DNA of 64,000 bases from Pseudoxanthomonas sp. CF385 (lineage in GTDB: Bacteria; Pseudomonadota; Gammaproteobacteria; Xanthomonadales; Xanthomonadaceae), in assembly GCF_900104255.1 (NCBI RefSeq), contig NZ_FNKZ01000001.1, positions 558,001 through 622,000 on the forward strand, given 5' to 3'. Made by a program: the position numbers and the translations under genes. The notes beneath the pieces are model-generated. The model was not told the DNA's origin. It saw only the letters and a list, made by a program, of their open reading frames with translations, and searched no databases. Below are positions 33,920 to 42,999 of this stretch, piece by piece; within the stretch, counting starts at the first letter, position 1, and each line of letters opens with the position of its first letter.

Positions 33920-34237
33920 ATGTCCCGACCCCTCGCGCCCGCCGGGCGCCTGTTCGCTGTCGCCGCCTTCGTTGAAGGCTTCACCTGGGCCGGTCTGCTG
34001 ATCGGCATGGCGTTCAAATACGGTGCCGTAGGGAACGACCTCGGTGTCAAGATATTCGGCCCCCTGCATGGCGGTGCATTCCTGTTCTACGTCGTCGCCA
34101 CCGTGCTGTCGGCCCTACGCCTGCGTTGGCCGTGGTGGGCCACGCTGCTGGCGGTGGTCGCTGCCGTGCCGCCGCTGGTGACCGTGCCGCTGGAGATGTG
34201 GTTCCGCCGGATCGGCTTGCTCAGCGCGCGGAGTTGA
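33920..34237 (+). CDS. DUF3817 membrane protein
   Basis: 105 residues with three membrane segments. The first (LFAVAAFVEGFTWAGLLIGMAFKY) and the HGGAFLFYVVATVLSA segment with its conserved histidine are characteristic of DUF3817. It is an inner-membrane protein of unknown function. GC content is back to the chromosomal level, so it marks the conserved right flank of the accessory region. Confidence 0.85.
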   Translation: MSRPLAPAGRLFAVAAFVEGFTWAGLLIGMAFKYGAVGNDLGVKIFGPLHGGAFLFYVVATVLSALRLRWPWWATLLAVVAAVPPLVTVPLEMWFRRIGLLSARS

Positions 34238-34304
34238 TGCGGCGTGACGGACGAACGCGCGCGCATCGCATAGACTGCGGCGCCGATTCCCACCGCTGCC
34301 ACGC

Positions 34305-35258
34305 ATGAGTCCTCATTCCCGCCTGACCGAGTTGCGCCTGCTGCTGGGCATCGAGCGCAACACCACCCGCCATGGCGAGAAGTGGATATCGGGCATCGGC
34401 GCGCTGCTGGGCATCCTGTCGGTGTACTGGCTGACCCGGTGGACGTTTCCGACCGCCGCCGCGTCCACCGTGGGCGGCGCGTTGATGGTCACCTCGATGG
34501 GCGCGTCCGCCGTGCTGCTGTTCGCCGTGCCGCAGGGCGCGCTGTCGCAGCCGTGGGCCGTGGTCGGCGGCCACCTGCTGTCCGCCTTCATCGGCGTGAG
34601 CTGCCAGAAATTGTTCCCCGACCACACCTGGACCGCTGCCCTCGCGGTCGGGCTCGCGGTGCTGGGCATGTACTACCTGCGCTGCATCCACCCGCCCGGT
34701 GGCGCCACCGCCCTGGCGGCGGTGATCGGCGGCCCGGACGTGCACGCCCTCGGCTACCACTACCTGCTGATGCCGATCCTGATCAACACCGTCGCCATCC
34801 TGTCCATGGCCATCGCCTTCAACGCCCTGTTCCCGTGGCGCCGCTACCCGGCCCACCTGCACCGCCGCCGCACCGCCGCACGCTTCACCCAGCCCGCGCA
34901 GCGCCAGTTCGAACTGACCCAGGAAGACTTCTCCGCGGCGATGGAGCAACTCAACTCCTACGTCGACATCACCACCGAGAACCTCACCGAACTGCTGGAA
35001 CTGGCCAAGCAGCACGCCGAGCGCAACATCACCCACCCCGACGCGATCATCCGCGGGCGCTTCTACAGCAACGGCAAGCTCGGCCGCCTGTGGAGCGTGC
35101 GGCACGTCCTGGAAGGCGAGGGCGCGGCGCTGGACTATCGCGTCGTCGCCGGCGAACAGACTGGTACGCCCGGCGTTGCCAGCCCCGACGAGTTCCGCCA
35201 GTGGGCGCGCTTCGAGGTGGTGTTGCAGGAGAATGGGCGGTGGGTGAGGGCGGAATGA
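34305..35258 (+). CDS. HPP-family membrane protein with C-terminal cytoplasmic domain
   Basis: 317 residues. The HPP domain (about 25-185) contains the family motif HPPGGATAL and about five membrane segments. A soluble C-terminal part (about 195-317, beginning RFTQPAQRQFELTQEDFSAAMEQLNSYVDIT) follows. HPP proteins have been linked to nitrite transport in plastids and cyanobacteria, but the bacterial role is not settled. It starts 67 bases after the DUF3817 stop and may be co-transcribed with it. Confidence 0.88.
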   Translation: MSPHSRLTELRLLLGIERNTTRHGEKWISGIGALLGILSVYWLTRWTFPTAAASTVGGALMVTSMGASAVLLFAVPQGALSQPWAVVGGHLLSAFIGVSCQKLFPDHTWTAALAVGLAVLGMYYLRCIHPPGGATALAAVIGGPDVHALGYHYLLMPILINTVAILSMAIAFNALFPWRRYPAHLHRRRTAARFTQPAQRQFELTQEDFSAAMEQLNSYVDITTENLTELLELAKQHAERNITHPDAIIRGRFYSNGKLGRLWSVRHVLEGEGAALDYRVVAGEQTGTPGVASPDEFRQWARFEVVLQENGRWVRAE

Positions 35259-35452
35259 TCGCCTGAAGGGTGCTGTCCGCCGGGCGGTGTCCGGCCCGCG
35301 CCCGCGGTGGCGTTGTCGCCGGTTGAGCGGTCCCGACCCGGGCCGTGTCACGTGTGCATGGACGGCATCGCGATGGCCGGGGTTCCTGCACATGCGTCTT
35401 TTCCCGTGGCGGCGCGGTGGACCGGTCGCAGCGCGCACGCCGGAGCAGACCC

Positions 35453-35821
35453 ATGCATCGAAACGTCTTCCTCGCCGCTGGCGCGCTTGCGATCGCCGTC
35501 AGCGTGAGCTCTTCCGCGCAGGACCTGGTGAAGACCGCAGGGTCCGGCGCAAAGGTCATCCTGGAGAACGACCAGGTTCGCGTGATCGAGCTGACCGTCG
35601 CGCCGGGCAAGAGCACCGGCACGCACACGCATGGCGATCACATCATCTACTTCCTGACGCCGGGCGAAGCCTTGCTGACCGGCCCGGGCAAGAAACCCGA
35701 GCGACGTAACATTCCGCAAGGCCATATCGAATGGGCGTCGCCGGTGACCCACGACACGGTGAACGCGGGCAGCGCCGAGACGCGTACCCTCATCATCGAA
35801 CTGAAAAAACCGGAGTCCTGA
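35453..35821 (+). CDS. Exported single-domain cupin protein
   Basis: 122 residues from the ATG at 35453 with GGAG about seven bases upstream. Signal peptide: LAAGALAIAVSVSSSAQ. The cupin metal-binding pattern is HTHGDHIIYFLTPGE, with a second motif around GHIEWASPVTHDTVN. It is probably a small periplasmic metal-binding protein; whether it is an enzyme cannot be told. It converges with the discoidin-domain glycosidase gene. Confidence 0.75.
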   Translation: MHRNVFLAAGALAIAVSVSSSAQDLVKTAGSGAKVILENDQVRVIELTVAPGKSTGTHTHGDHIIYFLTPGEALLTGPGKKPERRNIPQGHIEWASPVTHDTVNAGSAETRTLIIELKKPES

Positions 35822-35833
35822 AGCGACGCCGCA

Positions 35834-38800
35834 TCACCAAGCGGCGTCGAGCGTCCTGAAGGGCTTGGCCAGGCGAAGACCGTCGGCATCATAGTCGGCG
35901 GCCGGCACTGCCTTGCCATCCACCGTCACCCGCGACGGCTTCGTCCGGCTCGGCCAACTGACCTTCAGCGCGGTGTCCTTGCGCAGGCCCGGGCCGAGCG
36001 TCACGCGCAAGGTCTGGCCCTGCTTGCGCGCCGTCATGGCCAGCGTGCCGTACGCCGTCGGCAGGCCGTCCACGCGCAGGCCGTCGCCGGCCACCCACGC
36101 GGGCGGCGTGCCTGGCAGCAGCGACAGTGCATCGTCGCCTTCGTGCATCAGCATGCCGAAGAGCGCGCGCGCGTATTCCGAACCGATCCACGTATGCGGC
36201 ATGTCGCCCAGATAGATCGCGTGGCGCGGATCGGAGTACACCACTTCCGCCAGCACCTGCCACGGGCCCGGGCGGCGATGGCCGAGGAACCGCATCAACA
36301 GCTCCTGCGCCTCCTGCGGCCGGTTGAGGTGCACGTAGGTCAGCACGTTGCGGATCTCGTACGGCGTGTAGGCGAACAGCGCACCGGGCGTGTCGCGCTT
36401 GCGCACGTCGTCCAGGTAACGGTCGAACGTGGTCTTCAGCGCATCGGCCGGCATCACGTCCTGCTGCCCGGCCGGGTCCAGGCCGATCGACAGGCTGGTG
36501 GGATCGCTGCCGCCCATGTCGGCATCGGCGGGCACGTAGTCCACGCCCTTCCACTTCATCGTCGCGCGCAGCGAGGCGGCCATCGATTCGCGCAGCGCCG
36601 CGTACTGCTCGCGTGCCCAGGCGGCCGTCTTCGCATCGCCCCACTGCTCGGCCAGCCATGCGCCGTCATGCCAGCCCTTCAGGGCCCAATAGTCGTCCCA
36701 GTAGCTGTGCGTGGGCACCGGATAGCCCTCGTGGCTGATCGACGGCGCCAGGATGCCGTGGAAGCGCTCCGGCGACGGCTGGTCGGCGAGATAGCCCGGC
36801 ACCATCGTGCGCTCGCGCAGCTCCTGCATGAACTTCATCGCGCGCGTCACCTTGTCCTGGTAGTCGCGCACGCTGCGCGCACCGCCATCCAGGCGCGCGA
36901 TTTCGGCGACCAGCCAGATGAACTGCCCTTGGCTGTCGTACTCGATGTCGGAGCCGAACCCCGTGTTGACCGATCCGTCGTCGTTGAGGATCGGCGACAC
37001 CAGGCCGTTCTCGTGCACCGCATGGCCGGCGTACCACTGCAGGTAGTCGCGCGCCGTCTTCGGCATGCCCATGCGCACCAGCGTGGCCGCGGTCGCCGCG
37101 CCGTCACGGATGAAGGAGCGGTTGTAGTTGCGCGGACCCGGCTGCATGGCGTGGCCGCTCTGGTTGATCAGCATGTACGCGGCCTGCGCACGCAGCATGT
37201 CGACCAGCGAGGCATCCGGCAGCGACAGCCCGATACGGCCCAGGCGCTTCTCCCATTGCGCGGCCACTTCGTCGGCGCGCGCATCGAAGGCGCCTCCGCC
37301 GGTGAGTCCCGCGAGGTCGAGTGCGGGCGCGGCGGGCAGCGGCTTGGCCGGATCGATGCGCGCATCGCCGAGGGCGAAGGCGATCACGATGTCCTGCGTC
37401 GCGCCGGGCGCCAGCGCCACGTCGTAGCCCAGCTGGCCGGCGGCCAGGCCGGTGTCGTCGTGCGCCTGCTGCGCGTCGGGCAGGCCATCGGTCATCAGCA
37501 AGCCGGTGATCTCGCCTTCGCCATGCGCACCGAAGGCGGATGCGGATGCGCGCGCCACCGGCGTCAGCGACTGGAACAGCGTGCGTCCGTTGACCGCCAC
37601 CTGTGCGGCATCGCCGCTGCCGACGTGGATGTCGCGGATCGGCGACGGGCCGCCGTTCTGCCACGGCGGGCTGACCTGCATCGGCCGCGTCAGCAGATTG
37701 AAGCTGCCGGCCACGGGCGCGGTGCCGGTGTTGCGCAGGCGGTAGCGCACCAGCGTGACCGGCGCGCCGCGTTGTTCGAGGGCGATCGCGGCCGTCGTCA
37801 GTTCCAACCCCGGCTGCGGCGACCACTGCACGGTGGGCATCGGCATCCAGCCGTCGCGCAGCGCGTGGGTGATCGGCGTGTCGGCGTTCGCCGCGCTCGC
37901 CCGGCCGCTCGCATCGCGCCACACCGGCTGCACCAGCGGCGCGCCCTTGAAGGCTTCGACATGGCCGAACTCGTCGAGCACCGACTTCTGCCGGCCCGCG
38001 GGAATGCCCACGGCCGTCCAGTACACTTGCTGCTGGTGCAGCGACGAGGGGAACAGTGCACGGTGTTCGCGCGAGGCGGCCAGCTCATAGCGCTTCATCG
38101 CCGTCATCACCCGCTTGGGCCCGATCAGGCGCAGCCGCTGCAGCGTCGGCGCCTGCGTGCCCTCGCCGCGTACGCTCAAACGCAGCGCGGACAGCGTGCG
38201 CGCCTGGCTGTCGGCGAGGAAAGCGCTGTCGCCGAATGCGCGCGGGTCTTCGGCCAGCACGATCCAGCGATCCGAACCGGCTTCGCGGCCTTCCAGCCGG
38301 GCGGCGCGCGGCGTGTCCTTCCACGCCACTTCCAGACCGGCCACGGACACCGGCGTGGGCAGGTCGATCTGCAGCTGCCGCATGCCGTCGGCGGCGGGCT
38401 TGCCGGTCATCGCATGCGCATCGCCGGCGTCGGACCACAGCGCTGCCGGATCGCCGTCGACGCCGCGGATGCGGGGCGCCTCCGTGCCGGCATACGGCTG
38501 GAATTCGAACACCGACACGCCCCAGTCCGCCGAGCGGTCCGGTGCGGTCAGGCGCAGGTAGCGCGCCTGCACGGTGGGGAACACGTCGTACTCGATGCCG
38601 CCGACGCCATCGCGCGTCTCGAACGCGGTGCGCCAGTGTTCGCCGTCGTCCGAGGCCTGGATCGAATAGGCGCGCGCGCCGCCCCATTCCCAATGCAGCT
38701 CCACCGCACCGACGGCCACCCGCTTGCCCAGGTCCACCTGGTACCAGTGGCCGGGCGAGAAGGCGCCGCCCCACTTGGTCGCGGGGTCGCCATCGATGCC

Positions 38801-38974
38801 CTTGGGCGGGGCCATCTCCACGGTGGTGCTGGCCGAACTGGTCGCCGTCCAGCTCGCGCGCGGGGGCAGGGCATCGGCGGACCGGGCCAGGGGGCTGAGG
38901 ACCAGGCCGACCGCCAGGGCGAGGACCGCACAGGCCAGGGGCGGGCGGCGGACCGCAGGCGCGATGGGGGTCAT
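35834..38974 (-). CDS. Exported discoidin-domain (CBM32-like) glycosidase of the six-hairpin type
   Basis: 1046 residues with a signal peptide (about 1-33). An F5/8 type C carbohydrate-binding domain (about 45-160; GHWYQVDLGKRVAVGAVELHW, YSIQASDDGEHWRTAF) and a second discoidin-like region (to about 290) come first. A long (alpha/alpha)6-barrel-like catalytic part (about 560-960; NRSFIRDGAATAATLVRMG, SYWDDYWALKGWHDGAWLAEQWG) and a C-terminal beta domain follow. It probably hydrolyses an external polysaccharide; the exact family is not assigned. A LacI-type operator sits 55-70 bases upstream of the ATG, so it is likely sugar-regulated. Confidence 0.8.
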   Translation of the reverse strand: MTPIAPAVRRPPLACAVLALAVGLVLSPLARSADALPPRASWTATSSASTTVEMAPPKGIDGDPATKWGGAFSPGHWYQVDLGKRVAVGAVELHWEWGGARAYSIQASDDGEHWRTAFETRDGVGGIEYDVFPTVQARYLRLTAPDRSADWGVSVFEFQPYAGTEAPRIRGVDGDPAALWSDAGDAHAMTGKPAADGMRQLQIDLPTPVSVAGLEVAWKDTPRAARLEGREAGSDRWIVLAEDPRAFGDSAFLADSQARTLSALRLSVRGEGTQAPTLQRLRLIGPKRVMTAMKRYELAASREHRALFPSSLHQQQVYWTAVGIPAGRQKSVLDEFGHVEAFKGAPLVQPVWRDASGRASAANADTPITHALRDGWMPMPTVQWSPQPGLELTTAAIALEQRGAPVTLVRYRLRNTGTAPVAGSFNLLTRPMQVSPPWQNGGPSPIRDIHVGSGDAAQVAVNGRTLFQSLTPVARASASAFGAHGEGEITGLLMTDGLPDAQQAHDDTGLAAGQLGYDVALAPGATQDIVIAFALGDARIDPAKPLPAAPALDLAGLTGGGAFDARADEVAAQWEKRLGRIGLSLPDASLVDMLRAQAAYMLINQSGHAMQPGPRNYNRSFIRDGAATAATLVRMGMPKTARDYLQWYAGHAVHENGLVSPILNDDGSVNTGFGSDIEYDSQGQFIWLVAEIARLDGGARSVRDYQDKVTRAMKFMQELRERTMVPGYLADQPSPERFHGILAPSISHEGYPVPTHSYWDDYWALKGWHDGAWLAEQWGDAKTAAWAREQYAALRESMAASLRATMKWKGVDYVPADADMGGSDPTSLSIGLDPAGQQDVMPADALKTTFDRYLDDVRKRDTPGALFAYTPYEIRNVLTYVHLNRPQEAQELLMRFLGHRRPGPWQVLAEVVYSDPRHAIYLGDMPHTWIGSEYARALFGMLMHEGDDALSLLPGTPPAWVAGDGLRVDGLPTAYGTLAMTARKQGQTLRVTLGPGLRKDTALKVSWPSRTKPSRVTVDGKAVPAADYDADGLRLAKPFRTLDAAW

Positions 38975-39028
38975 GGCGGGGCTCCTGGGGGCGGGCCGGA
39001 CAGGCCACGGGAGCGCCGGATACTAGGG

Positions 39029-39044
39029 ATGAAAACGTTTACAT
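39029..39044. promoter_or_regulatory. LacI-family operator upstream of the glycosidase gene
   Basis: ATGAAAACGTTTACAT, a near-perfect palindrome around the central CG with the AAACGTTT core typical of LacI/GalR-family operators. It is 55-70 bases upstream of the glycosidase start codon. The cognate repressor is not in this window. Confidence 0.7.
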
Positions 39045-39097
39045 GCTAGTTGCAGCGCACGATTCGCCGCTGATCGCCGGGCGATGAGCCCGGCGGC

Positions 39098-39475
39098 TCA
39101 GGGCGCGCGATGCAGCCCGTGCGCGGCCTGCTCGCAGACCACGAGGGTGTGGGGTTCGGAGACCGTGCCGGTCGCCCGCACGCGGTCGCCGGCCTTCAGG
39201 GCCTGCACCTCGTCCGGCGGCGGCGCCTTGCACAGGTTCCAGCGCGCCGGCAGGTGGACCTCCACGTTGCCGGTCGGCGTGGCGAGGGTGACCACCGCGC
39301 TGCCGTCGTAGGTCCACGGCGTGGTGTCGACCGTGGCGACCTGGCCCTCCACCGTGGCTTGCTGGCCCGGCACCCAGGCCGGAGCGGCGGGCGTGGTGGT
39401 GCAGGCCGCCAACGACACGATGGCGGCCAACGTGGCGGTGAGGCGGACGGGCGATGCGGTGGGGCGTGACGTCAT
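39098..39475 (-). CDS. Putative lipoprotein with OB-fold-like domain
   Basis: 125 residues with a lipobox (IVSLAAC, cysteine at about 25) predicting lipid attachment. The mature part, with VEGQVATVDTTPWTYDGSAVVTLATPTGNVEVHLPARWNLC and LKAGDRVRATGTVSEPHTLVVC, alternates beta strands in an OB-fold-like pattern and has two cysteines that may pair. Function unknown. It lies 22 bases upstream of the DUF2272 stop on the same strand, so the two are probably an operon. Confidence 0.7.
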   Translation of the reverse strand: MTSRPTASPVRLTATLAAIVSLAACTTTPAAPAWVPGQQATVEGQVATVDTTPWTYDGSAVVTLATPTGNVEVHLPARWNLCKAPPPDEVQALKAGDRVRATGTVSEPHTLVVCEQAAHGLHRAP

Positions 39476-39496
39476 CGAAGGACTCCGGAACGCGGC

Positions 39497-40522
39497 TCAG
39501 GGATTCGTGGCAGGTGCGGCGCCACCGGATGCCTCGCTGGGGCATCGCGGCACGCCCGAACCGACCACGCAGTTCACGCAGCACTCCTGCCTTTCCGGCG
39601 ACGCATCGGGCGCGTCCTGTACCGGCGGCAGGGCGCCCGGGAGTTTCGCAAGTTCCGCCGGCGATTTGAGGCGCAGGATCGCCGCCCAGTCCTGGCGGTT
39701 CATGTTGCAGGCAGCTTCGTTGTCGGGCGCGCACAGCGTGCCGTCGCCGATCCGCAGCGGCAGCCCGCCCCAGAACTCGCCGTTGCGGTTCAACGGCAGC
39801 ATCCGCATCGTCACGCTCTGCTGCACGTTGCCGCCGATGGCGTAGGCGGTGCTGTCGTTGTTCGGGTTCACCGCCACCACGATGTCGCAATGCATGTCGA
39901 GCGAGCTGCCGCTGCGCAGCAAGGGCACCAGGCCTTCGTGGCCGAACAGGCGGCCGGCCTGGCGCACGTAGCAGATCAGGTCGCCGACCACCGGCTTGGC
40001 CCTCGCCACGTCGATGACGTCGAAGGCATTGGTCGACGGGTTCTGATATGCCGCCTGCACGTAGCTGAAGTGGCGGCTGGAACCGCGGAAGCCCGGCACC
40101 CTGGCTTCGCGCATCACCCACGAGATGAAGGCGGCCGACCACGGCGTATCCACCACGAAGCCGCGGCAGGCTTCGGCCTGCGGGCCGGTCGCCGAGGCGT
40201 ACAGGCAGTCGGTCGCACCGCGACGGTGGCCGATCGCGGCGAGCAGGCCGCTGTCGCGCCAGTAGCGCGCGACGCGCTGCCAGGCGCGGTCATCGCCGAT
40301 CGACAGCAGCGACGACTCGGCTTCATTCATCGGCGCATTCGCCAGCCGGCCGTCGCGGTCGATGAAGGGGCGGTACCACATCAGGTGTTCGCGGCAGGCG
40401 ACCGCGGCGATGCGGGTGGCGACGTCCGACGGCGCCTGTTGCGACAACTGCGGACAGACATCGGCCGCACGCGCGGCGAAGGACGACAGCAGCAACAGGG
40501 GCAGCAACAACCATGCACGCAT
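39497..40522 (-). CDS. Exported DUF2272 protein
   Basis: 341 residues from the ATG at 40522, supported by GAAGGA upstream (an in-frame TTG lies two codons earlier). The signal peptide ends FAARAAD. The DUF2272 core contains PWSAAFISWVMREARVPGFRGSSRHFSYV, then PVVGDLICYVR, SLDMHCDIVVAV and AIGGNVQQSVTMR. The Cys/Ser-His arrangement resembles NlpC/P60-CHAP-like amidase folds, which would imply cell-wall related activity; that is inference. The C-terminal tail is cysteine- and proline-rich. Confidence 0.82.
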   Translation of the reverse strand: MRAWLLLPLLLLSSFAARAADVCPQLSQQAPSDVATRIAAVACREHLMWYRPFIDRDGRLANAPMNEAESSLLSIGDDRAWQRVARYWRDSGLLAAIGHRRGATDCLYASATGPQAEACRGFVVDTPWSAAFISWVMREARVPGFRGSSRHFSYVQAAYQNPSTNAFDVIDVARAKPVVGDLICYVRQAGRLFGHEGLVPLLRSGSSLDMHCDIVVAVNPNNDSTAYAIGGNVQQSVTMRMLPLNRNGEFWGGLPLRIGDGTLCAPDNEAACNMNRQDWAAILRLKSPAELAKLPGALPPVQDAPDASPERQECCVNCVVGSGVPRCPSEASGGAAPATNP

Positions 40523-40634
40523 CAGCAAATCCTTCGGGGTCGGTAGTCCTTCTTACGCATCATGCCGCATGGGCAGGACAGATCTTCATCACGCGGCCTG
40601 AAGGTATGCAAAAGGTCTGCGCGGCCCGACTTGA

Positions 40635-40652
40635 CCTCAATCGCGGTTGAGG
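40635..40652. promoter_or_regulatory. CCTCAA-N6-TTGAGG operator of MerR/SoxR type
   Basis: Inverted repeat CCTCAA / TTGAGG with a six-base centre, overlapping a TTGACC -35-like hexamer (40631-40636). Arms, spacing and -35 overlap match SoxR-like and other MerR-family operators, although the centre (TCGCGG) differs from the SoxR box and no good -10 is seen. It is directly upstream of the N-acetyltransferase gene. Confidence 0.45.
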
Positions 40653-40689
40653 ACGCAAGGTGGCGGTCCATCCAGCGAACATCGCCGCC

Positions 40690-41526
40690 ATGCCTGCCCA
40701 CCTCACCGATACCGCCCTCTATCTGCAGCGACTGGGCCATGACCGGCCGCCGCCGCCCACGCTCGCCACCTTGCGCGACCTGCAGCAGTGGCACACCGCC
40801 GCATTCCCCTTCGAGACGCTGTCCACGCTGTTGCGTGAGCCGGTCGCGGTGGATCTGCCGTCCATCGAACGCAAATTGCTGCACGAAGGACGGGGTGGTT
40901 ACTGCTACGAGCTCAACCGTGCGTTCCTGGCACTGCTGCAGGCGCTGGGCTTCGACGCACGCGGCATCACCGCACGCGTGGTGATGGGCGAAGCGGAAGG
41001 CGCGGTCACGGCACGCACGCACCTGCTGGTGCTGGCGACGGTGGAAGGCGTGCGCTACACGGTGGATGTCGGTTTCGGTGGCATGGTCCCGACGGCGCCA
41101 CTGCGGCTCGACCGCGACGATGCCCAGCCCACGCCGCACGAACCGTATCGCATCGCGCGGCGTGCCGACGAGTACACGCTGCATGCGCAGGTCGCGGCGG
41201 AATGGCGCGCGCTTTACGTGTTCGACCTGCAACCGCAGGCGGAGATCGACTACGTCGTCGGCAACTGGTACGTCAGTACGCATCCCGATTCGCCCTTCCT
41301 CGACGAACTGCGTGTCGCCCGTACCGGTCCCGGCTGGCGCCGGACGCTGGGTCACGGCGGCGTGGCGCTGCATCGCCTCGGCTCCCCGAGCGAGCGGCGC
41401 GCGCTGGCGGATGCCGATGAGGTGATCGTCGAACTGCGGGATGGTTTCGGCCTCCGTGTGCCCGAACACCCCGGACTGCGCGCCGCGATCGAGCGCTGGC
41501 TGCAACGGCATGCGCACGCGGGATGA
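40690..41526 (+). CDS. nat: Arylamine N-acetyltransferase
   Basis: 278 residues from the ATG at 40690. The catalytic triad is visible: Cys in RGGYCYELN, His in ARTHLLVLA and Asp in TVDVGFGG. It transfers acetyl from acetyl-CoA to arylamines, hydrazines or related amines. A GTG at 40660 with GAGGA upstream would add ten residues, but it overlaps the candidate operator, and the usual family length favours the ATG. Confidence 0.92.
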   Translation: MPAHLTDTALYLQRLGHDRPPPPTLATLRDLQQWHTAAFPFETLSTLLREPVAVDLPSIERKLLHEGRGGYCYELNRAFLALLQALGFDARGITARVVMGEAEGAVTARTHLLVLATVEGVRYTVDVGFGGMVPTAPLRLDRDDAQPTPHEPYRIARRADEYTLHAQVAAEWRALYVFDLQPQAEIDYVVGNWYVSTHPDSPFLDELRVARTGPGWRRTLGHGGVALHRLGSPSERRALADADEVIVELRDGFGLRVPEHPGLRAAIERWLQRHAHAG

Positions 41527-41595
41527 TGCCGGCCGGTGGTCGCAGGAACGCGACCACGGGTAAGCTCGCCGCTTCCTTCCGTTCGTGGACCGTGC

Positions 41596-42564
41596 ATGCG
41601 CCCGCTCCTGCTTGCCGTGTTGCTTTCGCTGCTCGCCCTGACGGCCCACGCGGCCGAGCCCGACCGCCGCATCGCCATCACCATCGACGACCTACCGTGG
41701 CAGCGCATGGACAAGACGGCGTCGGCGGAACTCCCGGTGCGCCATGCCCAGCTGATGGCGCAGTTGAAGCAGGCCGGCGTGCCGGTGGTGGGCTTCGTCA
41801 ATGAAGGCAAGCTGGAGATCGACGGGCAGGTGCAGCCCGCGCGCGTGTCGATGCTGCGCGACTGGCGCGATGCGGGCTTCGAGCTGGGCAACCACACGCG
41901 CGGCCATCTCGACCTGCATGCGGTCGGCTTGCCGGCGTTCCAGCAGGACATCCTCGATGGCGAGCGCACGCTGCGGCCGCTGCTGGCCGAACGCGGGCAG
42001 GCGCCGCGCTGGTTCCGCCATCCCTACCTGCGCGCGGGCCGCACGCCGGACGACCGTGCCGCGCTGTCGGCCTTCCTGGGAGAACACGGGTACCGCATCG
42101 CGCCGGTCACCGTCGACAACGGCGAGTGGGTCTGGGCGTTCGCCTATGCGAACGTGCTCGACGGCCAGCCCGACACGCCCGCGCGCGCGGCCACGCTCGA
42201 GCGCCTGCGCCGCGGCTACATCCCCTACATGCTCAACAAGGTCGATTACTACGAACAGCAGTCGCAGGCGCTGCTGGGGTATGCGCTGCCGCAGGTCTGG
42301 CTGCTGCATGCGAACGAACTGAACGCCGTCGCCTACGCCGACCTGATCGCCGGCGTGCAGCGCCGCGGCTATCGCGTGGTCACCCTGGACGAGGCGATGC
42401 GCGACCCCGCCTACGCGCGCGGCGAGGACGGCTACAACGGTCGCTACGGCCCCAGCTGGCTGCACCGCTGGGCGATGGCGGAAAAGAAGCCGAAGGATTT
42501 CTACGCCGGCGAGCCCGTGGTACCGGGCTGGGTGTTGCAACTGGCGGGCGTGGATGCGGAGTAG
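41596..42564 (+). CDS. Exported polysaccharide deacetylase
   Basis: 322 residues from the ATG at 41596; signal peptide ending ALTAHAAE. NodB-homology motifs: TIDDLPW (the D-D pair), GNHTRGHLDL (metal-binding H-x3-H) and FRHPYLRAG. It is a carbohydrate esterase family 4-like enzyme acting outside the cytoplasm, perhaps on chitin, peptidoglycan or a cell-surface polysaccharide. It starts 70 bases after the N-acetyltransferase gene on the same strand. Confidence 0.9.
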   Translation: MRPLLLAVLLSLLALTAHAAEPDRRIAITIDDLPWQRMDKTASAELPVRHAQLMAQLKQAGVPVVGFVNEGKLEIDGQVQPARVSMLRDWRDAGFELGNHTRGHLDLHAVGLPAFQQDILDGERTLRPLLAERGQAPRWFRHPYLRAGRTPDDRAALSAFLGEHGYRIAPVTVDNGEWVWAFAYANVLDGQPDTPARAATLERLRRGYIPYMLNKVDYYEQQSQALLGYALPQVWLLHANELNAVAYADLIAGVQRRGYRVVTLDEAMRDPAYARGEDGYNGRYGPSWLHRWAMAEKKPKDFYAGEPVVPGWVLQLAGVDAE

Positions 42565-42665
42565 CTGGCCCGCGACGCGCGGTTTCCGCGTTGGTCGGTA
42601 GGGACCAGGGTGGACCGGATCGCATGCCAGGCATGGGCGCGACGTGATCGAGCCGGAGGGCGTGC

Positions 42666-42908
42666 ATGCAGAAGAAAGTGGACCTCTCGACGTGCCGGGG
42701 TCACCTGGTGGAAGTCGTGATCGAACGGCCCGACGCGCAGCAGCCGTGGTCGCTGGCGGTGCGCGTGCGCGAAGCTCAGGGCGGGGCCTGGAGCCCGCTC
42801 TGGCACGATCGCGAACCGCACCATTTCACCTGCCATGACGCGCTCGCCGCGGGCAAGCAGCAGGCATTGCGGATGATCGGCCCGTCGGACGACGCGGGTA
42901 TCGCCTGA
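42666..42908 (+). CDS. Small hypothetical protein
   Basis: 80 residues with GGAGGG upstream of the ATG. It begins MQKKVDLSTCRGHLVEV and is a compact soluble protein with alternating hydrophobic residues and a tryptophan-rich middle (WSLAV, WSPLWHD). No family recognised. Good ribosome binding site and typical codon use support it as a real gene. Confidence 0.6.
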   Translation: MQKKVDLSTCRGHLVEVVIERPDAQQPWSLAVRVREAQGGAWSPLWHDREPHHFTCHDALAAGKQQALRMIGPSDDAGIA

Positions 42909-42999
42909 TCCGCCCGCCGCGCTGCGCTGGGCATCCGCCGCGGCCCGTTGTACCGTCGCCCGGACGCCGATCCGCGCGTCCTCGAGCCCCGGAGCCCCG

